37,234 bases of DNA, from NCBI RefSeq assembly GCF_002738225.1, contig NZ_PEBQ01000150.1:1-37234 (forward strand), written 5' to 3'. Both the position numbers and the translations under genes were made by a program. Below the pieces are notes generated by a model. It saw only the letters and a program-made list of their open reading frames with translations. It was not told the origin of the DNA and did not search any database. Shown here in pieces: positions 8,739-17,002 of the stretch. Every line of letters begins with the position of its first letter. The first letter of the stretch is position 1. The stretch comes from Acetobacter pomorum (GTDB taxonomy: Bacteria; Pseudomonadota; Alphaproteobacteria; Acetobacterales; Acetobacteraceae).

Positions 8739-8971
8739 CTATTTTCTAATGAGCTGCTTCAGCAGACGGTCATAGGTACCATCTCTCAGGGCATACTATT
8801 GGCGGATATGTGCCAGAACTTTCAAATCAACTTGTTAGGACGATAAGTTACAATCCATTTACTCAATTTAGATTTGCCAACACCAGGATATGAAGAAATA
8901 CACGTCTGAGGCAAGTGGCTGTTCAGCGCAATCCTGATGGCTTCGTATTGGAAATCTTTTTTATGTTTTAG
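8739..8971 (-). pseudogene. Remnant of an IS3-type transposase OrfA
   Basis: The minus strand from about 8971 reads a helix-turn-helix segment typical of IS3-family OrfA. It shows DFQYEAIRIALN followed after a degenerate turn by GVGKSKLSKWIVTYRPN, ending at a TGA at 8822-8824. After a frame change, a second piece (ALRDGTYDRLLKQLIRK, stop at 8739-8741) resembles the following leucine-zipper region, but with an internal stop. No OrfB, no terminal inverted repeats and no target duplication are evident. It marks an old insertion between the MFS and LysR units. Positions 8972-9123 hold nothing else recognisable. Confidence 0.55.
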
Positions 8972-9123
8972 AGAATTATACGCGCAGATGACCGACGCTA
9001 AATCGTTATAAGTTCAATTTATTGATGTTCTCATAAGTTACCGAATACCACCAGCATATCAAAAGACATTCGGCAGTCTGGATGAGCTGAGTAGATTTAA
9101 AAAACAGTCACGCAATTTATAAG

Positions 9124-10020
9124 TTATAGCGCATTATCCAAAATGGCTTTTTTTATGGCCAAGCCAAGCAGCCCTGTTTCTTCCTCATCAGGAAGAAGAA
9201 GGCATAGTTTTTGTGGACGAATATTTTTTAATGGAATTTCAATAATCTCTTTTCCTGTATAACATTGTGTGGTTTTGGGGGCAGTAGTTAATATGGAATA
9301 CCCAAACCCATGCGCTACAAGAGTGCGCACCGTTTCTATGGAACCGCTGCGATAGGCTATACGGGGTTGAATGTCATTATTATGAAAAATGGAAAGGAAA
9401 TATTCTACGCTGTGGGGTAAATCCATAAGAATATAGGGTTCATAGGCAACATCATGTAAGTTTATTTCTGTTGTATTGGGTTTTAAAAAGGGATGGTTGG
9501 CAGCAAGCAAAAGGTAGGGTGTCAGTTCCATAACAGGCAAACGTTTGGCTTTTACTGTGCTGGGTATATCGTAAAGCACAGCCGCGTCTAGTTGTCCGTG
9601 GGCAATTCCTTCTTCCAATAAATGAATATCACCTTCAGTAAAAGAAATATTGCAGTTGGGGAAATGTTCTTGCAGGCTTTTTATAATATAAGGTGCATAT
9701 AAGGGTGAGAGTGTAGAAAGAAGGCCAATCTTGATTTGTCCATGAAGCCCAGTTTTTCCATCTGTATAATTTAAAATCGATGCTTTTTTAAATAAGGACC
9801 GTGCTATGACCGCACGTCGCTCACCCGCTGTCGTTAATGTGAGACCACGTGAATGGTGACGAAGGAATAAAACCTCACCCCAGCATTCTTCCAGATCACG
9901 AATGGCTTTGGAAACAGCTGGTTGGGATACATTAGCCGCAAGACTTGCCGCAACAGTACTTCCGGTATCTGCTACAGCAAGAAAATATTCCAGTTGCCTA
10001 AGGGTAAAAGAGATCATCAA
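9124..10020 (-). CDS. LysR-family transcriptional regulator
   Basis: A 298-aa LysR-type regulator. The N-terminal winged helix-turn-helix (residues about 5-65) includes RQLEYFLAVADTGSTVAASLA, VSQPAVSKAIRDLE, and HHSRGLTLTTAGE. The effector domain (about 90-295) starts with IKIGLLSTLSPLYAPYII and shows the usual two-lobed periplasmic-binding-like pattern. It is divergent from the CoA-transferase gene with about 96 nt between, the classic arrangement for control of the divergent operon. A perfect inverted repeat lies in that gap. The likely inducer is the acid substrate of the CoA-transferase or its CoA ester. Confidence 0.92.
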   Translation of the reverse strand: MMISFTLRQLEYFLAVADTGSTVAASLAANVSQPAVSKAIRDLEECWGEVLFLRHHSRGLTLTTAGERRAVIARSLFKKASILNYTDGKTGLHGQIKIGLLSTLSPLYAPYIIKSLQEHFPNCNISFTEGDIHLLEEGIAHGQLDAAVLYDIPSTVKAKRLPVMELTPYLLLAANHPFLKPNTTEINLHDVAYEPYILMDLPHSVEYFLSIFHNNDIQPRIAYRSGSIETVRTLVAHGFGYSILTTAPKTTQCYTGKEIIEIPLKNIRPQKLCLLLPDEEETGLLGLAIKKAILDNAL

Positions 10021-10032
10021 AAGTTATCTAGA

Positions 10033-10061
10033 CGATAAAAAGATATTATTTCTTTTTATCG
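10033..10061. promoter_or_regulatory. 11-bp perfect inverted repeat between lysR and the CoA-transferase, candidate LysR operator
   Basis: CGATAAAAAGA at 10033-10043 is mirrored by TCTTTTTATCG at 10051-10061 with a 7-nt AT spacer. It lies 13 nt upstream of the lysR start and 56 nt upstream of the CoA-transferase ATG, where an LTTR recognition site is expected. On either strand a T-tract-like hairpin is conceivable, but no gene ends here, so an operator is the better reading. Confidence 0.55.
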
Positions 10062-10116
10062 ATGGTGAGATTTAAAGTCAATTTAAATAGAAAACATAAT
10101 TCCCAAAGGATCAGAT

Positions 10117-11271
10117 ATGTCAGACAAATTACCGAATCTGCCATTGGCGGGGGTCAGAGTGGTAGATTTTAGCCGCGTTTTGTCTGGTCCCTATTGTACT
10201 GCTCTTCTGGCAGATATGGGGGCGGAAGTTATTAAAATTGAATCGCCTACAGGTGATGACTACCGACATGTCGCACCGTTTAAAAATGGAGAAAGTGCTC
10301 TTTTTACACAGGTTAACAGAGGCAAAAAAAGTGTTGTTGTTGACCTGCGTACGCCAGATGGACAAAAAGCTGTCAGGCATTTGGTCTCAACTGCAGATGC
10401 TGTTGTTGAAAATTTTCGTCCAGGTGTTGCCTCCCGTCTTGGTGTTGGGTGGGATGATCTGAAAAGTGTTAATTCTTCCCTTGTATTTTTGAGTATATCC
10501 GGTTTTGGCCAGACGGGACCGTGGGCGCATAAAGCTGCGTATGATGTGATCATTCAAGGGTTATGCGGTCTTATGAGCGTAACGGGCCAACCCGATGGTC
10601 CTCCCACACTGGTAGGCGAAGCCGTAGCGGATGTTGTGGCCGGGATGTTTGGTGCGTGGGCCCTTACAACTGCGTTGTTTGAACGTGAGCGTAAAGGGGG
10701 GAGGGAAGCACCTGGGCGTTATATTGATCTTTCCATGTTTGATTCCATGCTTTCCTTCATGGTTACATCCACAACGGCCAGCCTTTTCACGGGAGAGGTG
10801 CCAATGCGTGTTGGGAACAGGCACCCTCTCTCGGCACCATTTGGATGTTATACGGCGCTGGATGGATATTTTTCTCTTGCTGTTCTGAACAAAAAGCTTT
10901 TTTCAAAACTTTGCAAAGTTATTGGTGCGGAGCATTTGTTAAGTGATGAACGGTTTGCAACAGACTTATCCAGAAGCACGCATGAAAGCATTCTGCGAGA
11001 CTACATAGAAAAATGGTCTGGAGCGCGAAATGTAGCGGAGATTGTTTCTGTTTTTGAGACGGAAGGAGTTCCGTGCGGACCATTGTTGAATGTTGTTCAG
11101 GCTCTTTCATCAGATCAGGCTGAGGCCAGAAATATTCTTGTGCCTGTGGAAGATCGGCGTTTGCCACAGCAACATCTTGTACGTCAGCCTGCTGTTTTCA
11201 GTGGGGTAGTACAAACATCATTAAGGCGTGCCCCTAAATTGGGTGAGCATACGCGTGAATTACTCTCCTAA
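10117..11271 (+). CDS. CaiB/BaiF (class III) CoA-transferase
   Basis: A 384-aa enzyme that transfers CoA between carboxylic acids. It starts with the family LAGVRVVDFSRVLSGPYCTALLADMGAEVIKIE, followed by NRGKKSVVVDLRTPDGQ and VENFRPGVASRLGV. Asp172 in GEAVADVVAGM is the expected catalytic aspartate that forms the acyl anhydride. The C-terminal part (SAPFGCYTALDGYFSLAV, GVPCGPLLNVVQ) is complete and the length is usual. An AAAGGA site precedes the ATG. It is followed directly by an acyl-CoA dehydrogenase, so the pair would activate an acid to its CoA ester and then desaturate it. Glutarate- or short branched-chain-acid pathways use such pairs, but the actual acid is not evident. Confidence 0.92.
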   Translation: MSDKLPNLPLAGVRVVDFSRVLSGPYCTALLADMGAEVIKIESPTGDDYRHVAPFKNGESALFTQVNRGKKSVVVDLRTPDGQKAVRHLVSTADAVVENFRPGVASRLGVGWDDLKSVNSSLVFLSISGFGQTGPWAHKAAYDVIIQGLCGLMSVTGQPDGPPTLVGEAVADVVAGMFGAWALTTALFERERKGGREAPGRYIDLSMFDSMLSFMVTSTTASLFTGEVPMRVGNRHPLSAPFGCYTALDGYFSLAVLNKKLFSKLCKVIGAEHLLSDERFATDLSRSTHESILRDYIEKWSGARNVAEIVSVFETEGVPCGPLLNVVQALSSDQAEARNILVPVEDRRLPQQHLVRQPAVFSGVVQTSLRRAPKLGEHTRELLS

Positions 11272-11323
11272 TTATAAAAGTTATTTATTTTTAAATAGTA
11301 ATGGGTTTCCAGAGGGTTCTGAA

Positions 11324-12469
11324 ATGGTTTTTTGCACTAGAGTTGGCTTGACGGACGATGATAAAATTCTTGCTGAAATGCTTATGCGGTTTTCGCAGGA
11401 AAAGTTGGCACCCATGGCCGCCATTCTAGATAGAGATAATCTGTCTGCGGCTTGCCATCTTCCAGCTTTGGCTGAACTGGGGCTAACAGGCATTAACGTG
11501 CCTGAAAAGTTTGGAGGTGTTGCGTTAAAACCTGCCAGTATTGTTCTGGCTATCAGTATTATCGCTCAAGGGTGTGCGGCAACGGCTTCCATGCTTGGGG
11601 CGCATTTTTTAGGTACGGATGCCCTGTTGCTGGGTGGCAATGATGCGCAGCGAGAACAGTTCCTCACACCTTTGGCACAAGGCAAAGGGCTGGCTGCATT
11701 TGCCTTGACAGAGCCAGGTTGCGGTTCAAACCCGGCAGAATTGACAACTTACGCGATGCGCGAGGGCGATTACTATCGGATAGTGGGGGGCAAGCAGTTT
11801 ATCTCCAATGCAGAGGAAGCAAGAACAATTATTGTTTTTGCAAAAACGGATAAAAATCTCGGTAACAAAGGAATTTCTGCTTTTATTCTACCGCGTGATA
11901 CGGCCGGACTCGTGATTGATCGGGCAGAAAACCTGATGGGTATTCGGGGAGGAAAGGCCTATGCCTTAACATTGGATTGTCGTGTGCCTGCCAGTAACCT
12001 GTTAGGGAACGAAGGTGATGGCTTTAAACTGGCCATGAAGGTGTTGGATAATAGCAGGCTGGATGTTGCGGCAACCTGTCTGGGTATTGCGCAGGCAGCA
12101 TTTGCCTGTGCAACGGAGTGGACAAAGGCACGTATGGTTGGCGGCAAACCGCTCAATATGCGTCAGGGTGTGCAATGGACGCTGGCGGATATGGGATGCC
12201 AGTTGGAAGCCGCTTGGGGGCTGACATTGCAAGCTGCTTATTTAAGGGCATGCCAGCAGCCATTTACAATGGCTGCATCAATGGCAAAGCTTTTTGCAAG
12301 CGAGATGGTTAACTTTGTGACAGACCGGGCATTACAGTTACATGGCGGCTATGGCTACACGCAGGAACTGCCGTTGGAACGGTTTGTGCGCGATGCGCGG
12401 ATTATGCGTATTTATGAAGGTTCGTCTGAAATTCAGAGAACAGTCATTGGACGCTTAATCGCAAATTAA
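11324..12469 (+). CDS. Acyl-CoA dehydrogenase, short-chain type
   Basis: A 381-aa FAD flavoprotein that introduces a trans-2 double bond into an acyl-CoA and hands electrons to ETF. It shows FALTEPGCGSNPAEL and KQFISNAEEA for flavin and acyl binding, DNSRLDVAATCLGIAQAA in the C-terminal helical domain, LHGGYGYTQELPLERFVRDAR, and IYEGSSEIQR, where Glu365 is the expected catalytic base. The frame is open upstream to 11228, inside the CoA-transferase gene. The ATG at 11324 with AGAGGG upstream gives a normal family N-terminus. ALTEPGCGSNPAE replaces the usual GAGSDA pattern, a mild divergence. It converges on hutC. No intact ETF is in the window; the etf copy at 35404 is dead. Confidence 0.92.
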   Translation: MVFCTRVGLTDDDKILAEMLMRFSQEKLAPMAAILDRDNLSAACHLPALAELGLTGINVPEKFGGVALKPASIVLAISIIAQGCAATASMLGAHFLGTDALLLGGNDAQREQFLTPLAQGKGLAAFALTEPGCGSNPAELTTYAMREGDYYRIVGGKQFISNAEEARTIIVFAKTDKNLGNKGISAFILPRDTAGLVIDRAENLMGIRGGKAYALTLDCRVPASNLLGNEGDGFKLAMKVLDNSRLDVAATCLGIAQAAFACATEWTKARMVGGKPLNMRQGVQWTLADMGCQLEAAWGLTLQAAYLRACQQPFTMAASMAKLFASEMVNFVTDRALQLHGGYGYTQELPLERFVRDARIMRIYEGSSEIQRTVIGRLIAN

Positions 12470-12492
12470 ATATATATCTTTTGATAGATGTA

Positions 12493-13221
12493 TTAAATTT
12501 GATAGCGACCACCCAGACTATAGCGGTTACCAGGGTAGGTAAAAATACCCTTCATCACTGTTTTACCTTGAACCCAGGTGCGGCGTACTAGCTGAAGGCA
12601 GGCTGTTGTGGGTTCATCCAGTTCCAAAAGATGCTGGAGTTGCTCATCTGGTGTAATGGCAAAAATAACATGTTCCATTTCATCAGGCCGGGAAATGTGC
12701 GTTAGCAGCCGATGTGGGTGCAGGGTTGTAAAGTCCTGCTCCAGATAGTCTGGCACAAAATGGGGGGAAACGTAACGCTCTTCCACCTGAAGGGGAATAT
12801 CATCTTCAAAATGCACAATAACGGAGTGGAAAAGTTTGGCGCCCGGCCGTTGGTCGAACGCCATGGCCAGATCAACATCTGCCCTTACGGCTTCCAGTGT
12901 GACCAGCTTTTGTGTGTGCACATGCCCTGCAGCTATAATGTCATCGGCAATATCATGGAGTTCAAGAAGGGTAGCGCGTGGCACGGGTTTGGCCACAAAA
13001 GTTCCCACACCCTGTGCACGGGTGACGAGGCCCTCGGTCATGAGTTCCCGTAACGCCCGATGTACTGTCATGCGTGATACACCAAGGGTATCAACCAGTT
13101 CACTTTCAGAGGGCAGTCGCTCCCCTATGCTCCATTCCCCTCGGTTAATACGGTCAATAATGTACTGTTTGACCTGTTCGTAGCGCAGTTGGGGGCGAGC
13201 AGCTGTGGTGGTTGGCATCAT
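12493..13221 (-). CDS. hutC: Histidine utilization repressor HutC (GntR/UTRA)
   Basis: A 242-aa repressor. The GntR winged helix spans about residues 13-77 (KQYIIDRINRGEWSIGERLPSES, LGVSRMTVHRALREL, GVGTFVAKP), followed by a UTRA ligand domain (FHSVIVHFEDDIPLQVEERYV, ACLQLVRRTWVQGKTVM, SLGGRYQI at the end). Family knowledge: HutC binds TGTA/TACA-type dyads and is released by urocanate. It is followed upstream by hutI on the same strand with a gap of about 100 nt that holds a weak TGTATAGA element (13279-13286), compatible with autoregulation. Its placement among hut genes and the hut-like motifs at several promoters support the assignment. Confidence 0.93.
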   Translation of the reverse strand: MMPTTTAARPQLRYEQVKQYIIDRINRGEWSIGERLPSESELVDTLGVSRMTVHRALRELMTEGLVTRAQGVGTFVAKPVPRATLLELHDIADDIIAAGHVHTQKLVTLEAVRADVDLAMAFDQRPGAKLFHSVIVHFEDDIPLQVEERYVSPHFVPDYLEQDFTTLHPHRLLTHISRPDEMEHVIFAITPDEQLQHLLELDEPTTACLQLVRRTWVQGKTVMKGIFTYPGNRYSLGGRYQI

Positions 13222-13321
13222 GGACTGGTCCTTCGGGCGGCCTTGGCGTGCAATTAAATTATGGGCCTTTTATTATCCTGTATAGATGTAAGGTATTCCA
13301 ATCCCTTTTTTGGGGGGATGG

Positions 13322-14551
13322 TTAGTCGGTTTGGCCTTTAAACACACGGGTGGATGGCGTAACACCTCCAATCCAGTACGAAAGTTCGTGCGGCCCCGAT
13401 ACAGGCCAGAATGTGATGTCAGCGGAGTAGCCTTCCCGCAGGAATCCGATCTCGCTGTGCATGTTAAGTGCCTGTGCGCCAACAGATGTTGCGCCATGCA
13501 GTGCTTCGGCCGGGGTGAGGCGCATAAGAGTGCAGGCCATGTTCAGGATGGTTGTCATATCCAGTACAGGAGACGTGCCGGGATTGCAGTCCGTGGCAAG
13601 CCCCATTGGCACTTTATGCATCCTGAACAAATCGATCGGTGGGAGTTTGGTCTCACGGATAAAGTAGAAAGCTCCAGGCAGCAGCATGGCAACCGTGCCT
13701 GCTGTAGCCATGGCTTTTACACCGGTCTCATTTGCATATTCCACATGATCTGCAGAAAGTGCCCTGAAGCGTGCCGCCAATGCGCAACTGTTACTGTCCG
13801 ACATTTGGTCCGCATGAATGCGCACCGGCAGATTCAGCTTGGTGGCGGCTTCAAAAATGCGTTCCACCTCCTGAGGTGAAAATGCAATGCTTTCACAAAA
13901 AGCATCAACGCTGTCTGCAAGTTTTTCTTCGGCTACACGAGGGAGCATGTCTTCGATAAGGGCTGTGACATAGGCATCCTGACGGCCTGAATATTCAGGT
14001 GGCAGGGCGTGCGCTCCGAGAAAAGTTGTATGAACCCGGATAGGAAGGTGTTTTTCCAGAGCGCGACCTACGCGCAGGAGCTTGAGTTCGTCATGCAGGG
14101 TCAAACCGTAGCCAGATTTGACCTCAATTGTTGTTGTGCCGCCAGCAATCATACGTTTAGCGCGTTTTATGGCCAGCTCCAGCAGTGCTTCTTCTGATGC
14201 CGCGCGGGTCGCGCTGACTGTGGCGTTAATGCCTCCACCCTCGCGTGCAATCTGTTGGTAGCTTGTCCCTTCCAGACGCCGTGCAAATTCATTACTGCGG
14301 TCACCTGCATAGACAAGATGAGTATGTGCATCCACCAACCCCGGGGTCGCCCATTGGTGGCCCATGTGGTGGACCTGTCTGGCAAGATTTTGGGGTAAAT
14401 CGGGCAGGTCTGCGGCAGATCCAACCCATACAATTTTACCATCCTGCGCGGCTATGGCTCCATTTTTTATGCACCCGTATGGGTCTGACCGGGTGATGTG
14501 CGAAGGGGCCATAGTGGCCAGATGAACGTCCGTCCAGAGTGTATCCCACAT
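13322..14551 (-). CDS. hutI: Imidazolonepropionase
   Basis: A 409-aa amidohydrolase-superfamily enzyme, third step of histidine degradation: 4-imidazolone-5-propanoate to N-formimino-L-glutamate. It carries the metal-binding [23 protein letters not shown] stretch, [42 protein letters not shown] and [10 protein letters not shown]. The frame is open further upstream (to 14641), but the ATG at 14551 has AGGAAG close by and gives the usual family start [14 protein letters not shown]; the longer version would run through the promoter and operator. It ends about 100 nt before hutC on the same strand. Confidence 0.95.
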   Translation of the reverse strand: MWDTLWTDVHLATMAPSHITRSDPYGCIKNGAIAAQDGKIVWVGSAADLPDLPQNLARQVHHMGHQWATPGLVDAHTHLVYAGDRSNEFARRLEGTSYQQIAREGGGINATVSATRAASEEALLELAIKRAKRMIAGGTTTIEVKSGYGLTLHDELKLLRVGRALEKHLPIRVHTTFLGAHALPPEYSGRQDAYVTALIEDMLPRVAEEKLADSVDAFCESIAFSPQEVERIFEAATKLNLPVRIHADQMSDSNSCALAARFRALSADHVEYANETGVKAMATAGTVAMLLPGAFYFIRETKLPPIDLFRMHKVPMGLATDCNPGTSPVLDMTTILNMACTLMRLTPAEALHGATSVGAQALNMHSEIGFLREGYSADITFWPVSGPHELSYWIGGVTPSTRVFKGQTD

Positions 14552-14570
14552 GGCTTCCTGCTTTGCTCTG

Positions 14571-14610
14571 TGTATGAGATACCATACAAAGGTATATACA
14601 AATAAGTCAA
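14571..14610 (-). promoter_or_regulatory. hutI promoter with HutC-type operator in the spacer
   Basis: On the minus strand a TTGACT -35 (14605-14610) and TATGGT -10 (14581-14586) are separated by 18 nt. The spacer contains TTGTATATACC (14591-14601), a near-palindrome of the kind HutC binds. A second dyad, TGTATG at 14571-14576 and CATACA at 14583-14588, overlaps the -10. A repressor bound at either would block hutI, and the sites also lie within the hutI-hutF divergent gap, so they may control both directions. Confidence 0.6.
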
Positions 14611-14705
14611 ATCCGTTATGATTCCAAAATAACAATAGCAAGACTCTGCTGTTGGCGATTCAGCCAGAAGTAGAGTGCAACACAAGCTGACATGGACTGG
14701 GTTGT

Positions 14706-16079
14706 ATGACCGAACTTTTTGTGAAGCAGGCTTTTCTTGCAGATGGATGGCACAAGAATGTTTCGTTGGTCGTGGAGGAAGATGGTACTTTTTCCTCCGT
14801 TCGTCCCAATACCCAGCCTTCTGCCGGAGCAGAAAGGCTGGGCGTAGCTGTGCCTCCCCAGATCAGTCTGCACTCTCATGCTTTTCAGCGTGGTATGGCC
14901 GGTCTGGCAGAACGTAGGCAAACACCGTCCGATACATTCTGGACATGGCGTAACCTTATGTATCGGCTGGCGGGGCAGGTAACGCCAGAACAGATGGAAG
15001 CCATAGCAGCATTTTTATACATGGAAATGCTGCGTGCTGGTTATACGCAGGTTGCGGAGTTTCATTACCTGCATCATGACCAAAAAGGGTGCGTTTACGA
15101 GAACCCGGCTGAAATGGCGTTACGCATTGCATCCGCCGCCCAGACTTCTGGTATTGGTATTACAGTTTTACCAACGTTGTACATGTATTCAGGGTTTGGT
15201 GGACGTCCGTTACTGGATGAGCAGAAACGTTTTGCGACAACACCAGAGCAGATTGCGGATATTATACAGGCCGTGCGGCAGCAAGGTGAGCGGAATAGCC
15301 TGATATCTGCTGGGTTGGGTTTGCATTCCTTGCGAGCGGTGGATATGGCGGATGTCAAGCGCCTGACACAGGACAAGACCTTGAAAGGGCCGGTGCATAT
15401 TCATATCGCAGAACAGGTTGGGGAAGTAGAACAGTGCCTTGCTGCAACGGGGCAGCGGCCAGTGAACTATCTGTTTGAGCATGCACAGGTTGATGCACGC
15501 TGGTGTCTGGTGCATGCAACGCATCTGGCGCCTTCGGAAGTCACACAGATTGCACAAAGTCAGGCTGTTGCAGGGCTTTGCCCGATTACGGAAGCCAATC
15601 TGGGTGATGGCTTTTTTCCGCTTGTTCCTTACGTGGCACAGAAAGGTCGTTTTGGCATTGGGTCAGACAGTAATGTGTTGATCAGCCCAGCAGAAGAGTT
15701 ACGTCTTTTGGAATATGGCTTGCGTCTGTCTGCACAAAGCCGCTGTGTGGCTCTTCCGCAAAATACACTGGGGTCAACCGGTGGCTGGCTTTATCGGCAG
15801 GCACTTACAGGCGGGGCCCAATCTTGCGGCCTAGCGCAATGGGGGTTGGTTGAAGGCGCGCGGGCAGATCTATGTGTGCTGGATATTGGACGCCTGCCTC
15901 TTCCTGATCTGGAAGGTGACGCTATTTTGGATGCAGCACTGTTTTCTGTTCCTGCCCTGCCGGTCAAGCATGTGATGTGTGCAGGTGCGTGGCGCATCAG
16001 AGATGGCCGACATCCGCAACAGGAACAGTTGACGCAGCAGTTTCATAAGGTTGTGCGCACACTTTTTTCTGAAATTTAA
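14706..16079 (+). CDS. hutF: Formimidoylglutamate deiminase
   Basis: A 457-aa amidohydrolase that converts N-formimino-L-glutamate to N-formyl-L-glutamate and ammonia. This is the step that defines the five-enzyme hut route. Signatures are PQISLHSHAFQRGMAGL (metal ligands and family motif), EFHYLHHD, GLGLHSLRAV, HIHIAEQVGEVEQCL, RWCLVHATHLAP, GLCPITEANLGDGFFPL and FGIGSDSNVLISPAEELRLLEYGLRL. Length is typical. It is divergent from hutI and is followed after a short gap by hutG, the next enzyme in the pathway. The Shine-Dalgarno is weak, but there is no better start. Confidence 0.95.
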   Translation: MTELFVKQAFLADGWHKNVSLVVEEDGTFSSVRPNTQPSAGAERLGVAVPPQISLHSHAFQRGMAGLAERRQTPSDTFWTWRNLMYRLAGQVTPEQMEAIAAFLYMEMLRAGYTQVAEFHYLHHDQKGCVYENPAEMALRIASAAQTSGIGITVLPTLYMYSGFGGRPLLDEQKRFATTPEQIADIIQAVRQQGERNSLISAGLGLHSLRAVDMADVKRLTQDKTLKGPVHIHIAEQVGEVEQCLAATGQRPVNYLFEHAQVDARWCLVHATHLAPSEVTQIAQSQAVAGLCPITEANLGDGFFPLVPYVAQKGRFGIGSDSNVLISPAEELRLLEYGLRLSAQSRCVALPQNTLGSTGGWLYRQALTGGAQSCGLAQWGLVEGARADLCVLDIGRLPLPDLEGDAILDAALFSVPALPVKHVMCAGAWRIRDGRHPQQEQLTQQFHKVVRTLFSEI

Positions 16080-16109
16080 AGAATGGAAAGCAGGAAAGGT
16101 CGGGGTCAG

Positions 16110-16904
16110 ATGGAAGCCGTTTATTCCTTTACACCTGGTGATGCACCGGTTCTTGTCACGCTGCCACATGCTGGGCAGCTTCTGCCCGCAGGTCTTGCAA
16201 ACCGCATGACCGCGCATGGAGCCACCCTGCCGGATACCGACTGGTATATGGAAACATTATATGCTTTTGCACAAGATTTGGGCATTGGTGTTTTGCGTGC
16301 CAATTACTCACGCTATGTAGTGGACCTTAACCGTGGGGCCGATGATGGCATCCTTTATCCCGGACGGCCAAGCACAGGGCTTGTGCCACATCTGACTTTT
16401 TCGGGCTTACCCATTTATCAGGATGATCAAATTCCTGGTGAGCAGGAAGTGGCGGAGAGAACCAGCCTGTTCTGGAAACCGTATCATGCACGGATCGAGC
16501 AGGAGCTGGCACGTTTAAAAGATAAATGGGGGTGGGCTATTTTGTGGGATGGCCATTCCATTGCCTCAAAAATTCCCCGTCTGTTTGAAGGGGTTCTGCC
16601 AGACCTGAACTTTGGTACCAATATGGGGGCTTCCTGCGCATCAGAACTGGCTCAGGCGTTGGTCGCGCAGGCAGGCACATTGCCTCATTACACGCATGTG
16701 CTGGATGGGCGTTTCAAAGGTGGTTATACGACTCGTCATTATGGGAGACCGGATCAGCATATTCATGCTGTGCAGCTGGAACTTGCACAAACGACCTATC
16801 TTGAAAACGAAAATGATCCGTGGCCTTTGAACACCTCAAAAACAGAGATTTTAAAGCAGGCTTTGGCTCAGTTTTTAAAGTGTGCACTGGCTTTTAGGCC
16901 ATAA
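16110..16904 (+). CDS. hutG: N-formylglutamate deformylase (N-formylglutamate amidohydrolase)
   Basis: A 264-aa enzyme of the N-formylglutamate amidohydrolase family that releases formate and L-glutamate, the last hut step in this route. It shows LVTLPHAGQLLP, LPDTDWYMETLYAFA, YSRYVVDLNRGADD, LYPGRPSTGLVP, the metal-ligand-containing LWDGHSIASKIPRL and GRFKGGYTTRHYG. The frame also has an ATG at 16083, 3 nt after hutF, but only the ATG at 16110 has a good ribosome site (AGGAAAGG, 16093-16100) and starts as the family does. It lies immediately downstream of hutF and upstream of the separate hutU promoter. Confidence 0.93.
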   Translation: MEAVYSFTPGDAPVLVTLPHAGQLLPAGLANRMTAHGATLPDTDWYMETLYAFAQDLGIGVLRANYSRYVVDLNRGADDGILYPGRPSTGLVPHLTFSGLPIYQDDQIPGEQEVAERTSLFWKPYHARIEQELARLKDKWGWAILWDGHSIASKIPRLFEGVLPDLNFGTNMGASCASELAQALVAQAGTLPHYTHVLDGRFKGGYTTRHYGRPDQHIHAVQLELAQTTYLENENDPWPLNTSKTEILKQALAQFLKCALAFRP

Positions 16905-16939
16905 GACGAAAATAGGTGAACTTTTTAAAACATTACTAA

Positions 16940-16984
16940 TTGACAACGAAAATGTTCGACGCCTAAATGAACGTATATACAAGT
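16940..16984 (+). promoter_or_regulatory. hutU promoter with HutC-type operator at the start site
   Basis: TTGACA at 16940-16945 is a perfect -35. A 17-18 nt spacer leads to CTAAAT/TAAATG (16963-16969) as -10. Immediately downstream, ACGTATATACAAGT at 16971-16984 carries the GTATATAC palindrome found in the hutI promoter, placed where it would cover the transcription start. This argues that translation starts at 17003, not at the in-frame ATG at 16967. Confidence 0.65.
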
Positions 16985-17002
16985 ATGAACAAGGGACTGA
17001 AA

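Noticed and set aside
13298..13318. Possible minus-strand hairpin after hutI (ATCCC/GGGAT around an A-rich loop)
   Set aside because: Only about five base pairs, and no T-tract in the right place.
13310..13879. A 189-codon plus-strand frame
   Set aside because: Antisense shadow of hutI.
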